From Syntrophaceae bacterium UBA6109 (GTDB taxonomy: Bacteria; Desulfobacterota; Syntrophia; Syntrophales; UBA6109), in contig DIWJ01000068.1 of assembly GCA_002428445.1 (NCBI GenBank), positions 1 through 24,381 on the forward strand: a DNA stretch of 24,381 nucleotides, in the 5' to 3' direction. Shown piece after piece: positions 22,375 through 24,381 of this stretch (position 1 is the stretch's first letter; each line of letters starts with the position of its first letter). A program made the translations under genes and the position numbers. The notes beneath the pieces are model-generated. The model worked only from the letters and a program-made list of their open reading frames with translations, made no database searches and had not been told where the DNA came from.

Positions 22375-24381
22375 TCATCGACCCTCTGTTGGAACTTCAT
22401 CAGTCGTTTTGGCCGATTCGCGTTTTCCGCGTTTGCCAAAGATCCTCTCGATCAACACATAGAAAAGCGGTGCGAAAATAACCACCAGGACCGTGGCGGT
22501 CACCATTCCCCCGAGGACGCCGGTGCCGATGGCGTTCTGGGCTCCGGCGCCGGCGCCGGTGGTGACAGCCAAAGGCAGGACGCCGAATCCGAAGGCCAGG
22601 GACGTCATGACGATCGGCCGGAAGCGCAGTTTTGCGCCTTCGATGGTCGCGTCGATCAGTCCCATCCCTTTTTCCAGTCCGGCCTGGGCGAACTGGACGA
22701 TCAGGATGGCGTTCTTGGTAGCCAATCCCAGGGTTGTCAGAAGGCCGATCTGGAAGTAGACGTCATTGGCCAGTCCCCGCATGCTCGAAGCGATGACGCC
22801 GCCGATCACCCCCAGAGGGAGGACCAGCAGGATTGAAATAGGAATCGTCCAGCTTTCATAAAGCGCCGCCAGGCAAAGGAAGATTACGAAAACCGAGAAG
22901 GCGTACAGGAGGGGCGCCTGGGAACTGGACATCCTTTCCTGGTAGGAGAGCCCCGTCCAGTCGAAGCCGAACCCTTTGGGGAGCTTCTCAACGGCTTCCT
23001 CCATGGCCTGCATCGCTTCGCCCGAACTTCTTCCCGGCGCCGGTTCCCCCCAGATGTTGATGGACGGGAAACTGTTGAAGCGCGCCAGTCTCGGGGGGCC
23101 GAAGGTCCAGCGTCCGGCGGCAAAAGAGGAGAAGGGGACCATCTTCCCCACAGTATTGCGGATGTAGATCCTGTCCAGGTCCTTGGGCAGCATGCGGTAG
23201 GGAGCGTCGGCCTGGACATAGACCCTCTTGACCCGGTTGCCCTTGATGAAGTCGTTCACGTAGGCGCTGCCGAAGGCCGCTGAGATCGTCTGGTGGATGG
23301 AGGCGATGGGAACCCCCAGCGCGCCGGCCTTGTCCCAGTCCACGTCGATCCGGTATTCGGGCACATCCGCCATGCTGTTGGGCCGGACGGCGGTCAAGCG
23401 CGGGTCCTCGGCTACGATGCCAAGAAGCTGATTCTGGGCATCCGTCAGGGCTTGGTGCCCGAGGCCGCCCCGATCAAGCAGTTCGAAGTCGAATCCCTTG
23501 GCCATCCCCAGTTCCATGACGGCGGGCGGCGGAAAGGCAAAGACCAGCGCGTTGCGGAGACTCGAAAGGGCCCCCATGGCCCTTCCCGCGATGGCCTTCG
23601 CCTTCAGGTCGGGCCGGTCTCTCAGCTTCCAGTCCTTCAGCTTGATGAACACCATGCCGTTGTTCTGCGCCCGTCCGGAAAAGCCGACGCCCGTGAGCAC
23701 CATCGTGGAGGCTACCGCCTCTTTTTCGTGCTCGGTAAAATACCGTTCGATCTTCCTGCTGACTTCCTTGGTCTGTTCGAACGTCGAACCGGTCGGCATG
23801 ATCACCTGGGCGAGCAGAACGCCCTGATCTTCATCAGGCAGGTAGGCCGTGGGCATGCGCAGGTACAAAAACCCCATGACCGCCACGATCAGGATGAAAA
23901 TGACCAGGTAACGGAATTTTCGCGAAAGGGAGTTGCGGACCAGGCCGACGTAACGGCGGCGGAAAAGAAAAAAAATGCGGTTGAACGCAGCGAAAAACGG
24001 CCGCAGGAAAAAGACGACATTGTCCGCCTCGTGTCCCCCCGCCGGCACCGGCTTGAGGAGAGACGCGCAGAGAACCGGCGTCAGGATCAGCGCCACGACC
24101 ACCGACAGGAGCATCGCGGAGATGATGGTGACGGAGAATTGCCGGTAGATGACGCCGGTGGAGCCGGGGAAGAATGCCATGGGGCCGAACACCGCCGAGA
24201 GGACCAGGCCGATGCCGATGAGGGCGCTCGTGATCTGATCCATCGACTTCGCTGTGGCTTCGCGGGGCGGCAGCCCCTCTTCGGCCATGATCCGCTCCAC
24301 GTTCTCCACCACCACGATGGCGTCGTCCACGAGCAGACCGATGGCGAGCACCATGGCGAACATGGTGAGCATGTTGATGGA
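22375..24381 (-). CDS. RND efflux pump inner-membrane subunit, HAE1/AcrB type (cut by window edge)
   Basis: This is the proton-driven inner-membrane part of a multidrug efflux pump. About 668 residues are visible of a protein normally near 1,050; the first 380 or so lie beyond the right edge. The visible part starts in helix TM4 with GLLVDDAIVVVENVERIM, where Asp19-Asp20 of the fragment match AcrB Asp407-Asp408 of the proton relay. SAVFGPMAFFPGSTGVIYRQ, the second periplasmic loop with YLPDEDQGVLLAQVIMPTGS, and the TM10 segment GLATKNAILIVQFA with the relay Lys follow. The tail IERIFGKRGKRE is ordinary. It directly precedes the NodT-type channel gene; the periplasmic adaptor is expected upstream, outside the window. 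Substrates cannot be told. Confidence 0.96.
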   Translation of the reverse strand, partial: SINMLTMFAMVLAIGLLVDDAIVVVENVERIMAEEGLPPREATAKSMDQITSALIGIGLVLSAVFGPMAFFPGSTGVIYRQFSVTIISAMLLSVVVALILTPVLCASLLKPVPAGGHEADNVVFFLRPFFAAFNRIFFLFRRRYVGLVRNSLSRKFRYLVIFILIVAVMGFLYLRMPTAYLPDEDQGVLLAQVIMPTGSTFEQTKEVSRKIERYFTEHEKEAVASTMVLTGVGFSGRAQNNGMVFIKLKDWKLRDRPDLKAKAIAGRAMGALSSLRNALVFAFPPPAVMELGMAKGFDFELLDRGGLGHQALTDAQNQLLGIVAEDPRLTAVRPNSMADVPEYRIDVDWDKAGALGVPIASIHQTISAAFGSAYVNDFIKGNRVKRVYVQADAPYRMLPKDLDRIYIRNTVGKMVPFSSFAAGRWTFGPPRLARFNSFPSINIWGEPAPGRSSGEAMQAMEEAVEKLPKGFGFDWTGLSYQERMSSSQAPLLYAFSVFVIFLCLAALYESWTIPISILLVLPLGVIGGVIASSMRGLANDVYFQIGLLTTLGLATKNAILIVQFAQAGLEKGMGLIDATIEGAKLRFRPIVMTSLAFGFGVLPLAVTTGAGAGAQNAIGTGVLGGMVTATVLVVIFAPLFYVLIERIFGKRGKRESAKTTDEVPTEGR

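Overview
The window is about 24.4 kb of GC-rich DNA with gene content typical of a free-living, Gram-negative, probably anaerobic bacterium. An outer-membrane lipoprotein next to an RND pump indicates the double membrane. The rich PAS/HATPase/receiver signalling, an HDOD protein, LemA/TPM proteins and a receiver with a CxxC tail are a combination I associate with Desulfobacterota, perhaps Syntrophales or a Geobacter-like lineage. That assignment is inference from gene style and intergenic repeats; there is no rRNA here.

Layout. (1) 1-839, minus strand: groES then the first third of groEL, cut by the window edge. (2) 1280-3072, plus strand: an SDR oxidoreductase behind a good sigma-70-type promoter, then a Nudix hydrolase with a split Nudix box. 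(3) 3130-3251: a large nested inverted repeat between convergent genes. (4) 6724-3258, minus strand: a cluster probably involved in the cell envelope or stress (TPM-domain protein, nucleotidyltransferase-fold protein, LemA, UspA-like protein, small hydrophobic protein). It is interrupted by two copies of a hairpin-rich dispersed repeat. (5) 6949-11272, plus strand: HDOD protein overlapping a hybrid histidine kinase, then a signal peptidase I with an extra N-terminal membrane domain. (6) 16104-11324, minus strand: a triple-PAS hybrid kinase, a receiver protein with a cysteine-rich tail, and a ModF-like double ATPase. (7) 16492-20879, plus strand: a complete polar-amino-acid-type ABC importer (binding protein, terminator, permease, ATPase, permease) ending in a translationally coupled FAD-linked 2-hydroxyacid dehydrogenase-like gene. 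(8) 24381-20967, minus strand: the C-terminal two thirds of an RND pump and its NodT-family outer-membrane factor.

How the genes work together. The ABC importer and the FAD dehydrogenase look like one uptake-plus-oxidation operon. It is divergent from the triple-PAS kinase, and recognisable promoters face both ways between them. The RND pump and outer-membrane factor form an efflux system whose periplasmic adaptor is probably encoded just beyond the right edge. Two hybrid kinases, a lone receiver and an HDOD protein form a signalling-dense centre.

Most genes belong to known families. The least explained parts are the intergenic repeats around 3.1-3.8 kb and 5.7-5.8 kb, the nucleotidyltransferase inside the LemA/TPM cluster, the signal peptidase fusion and the receiver-ModF pairing. 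I did not find a convincing wholly new system, CRISPR array, transposase, tRNA or prophage gene.
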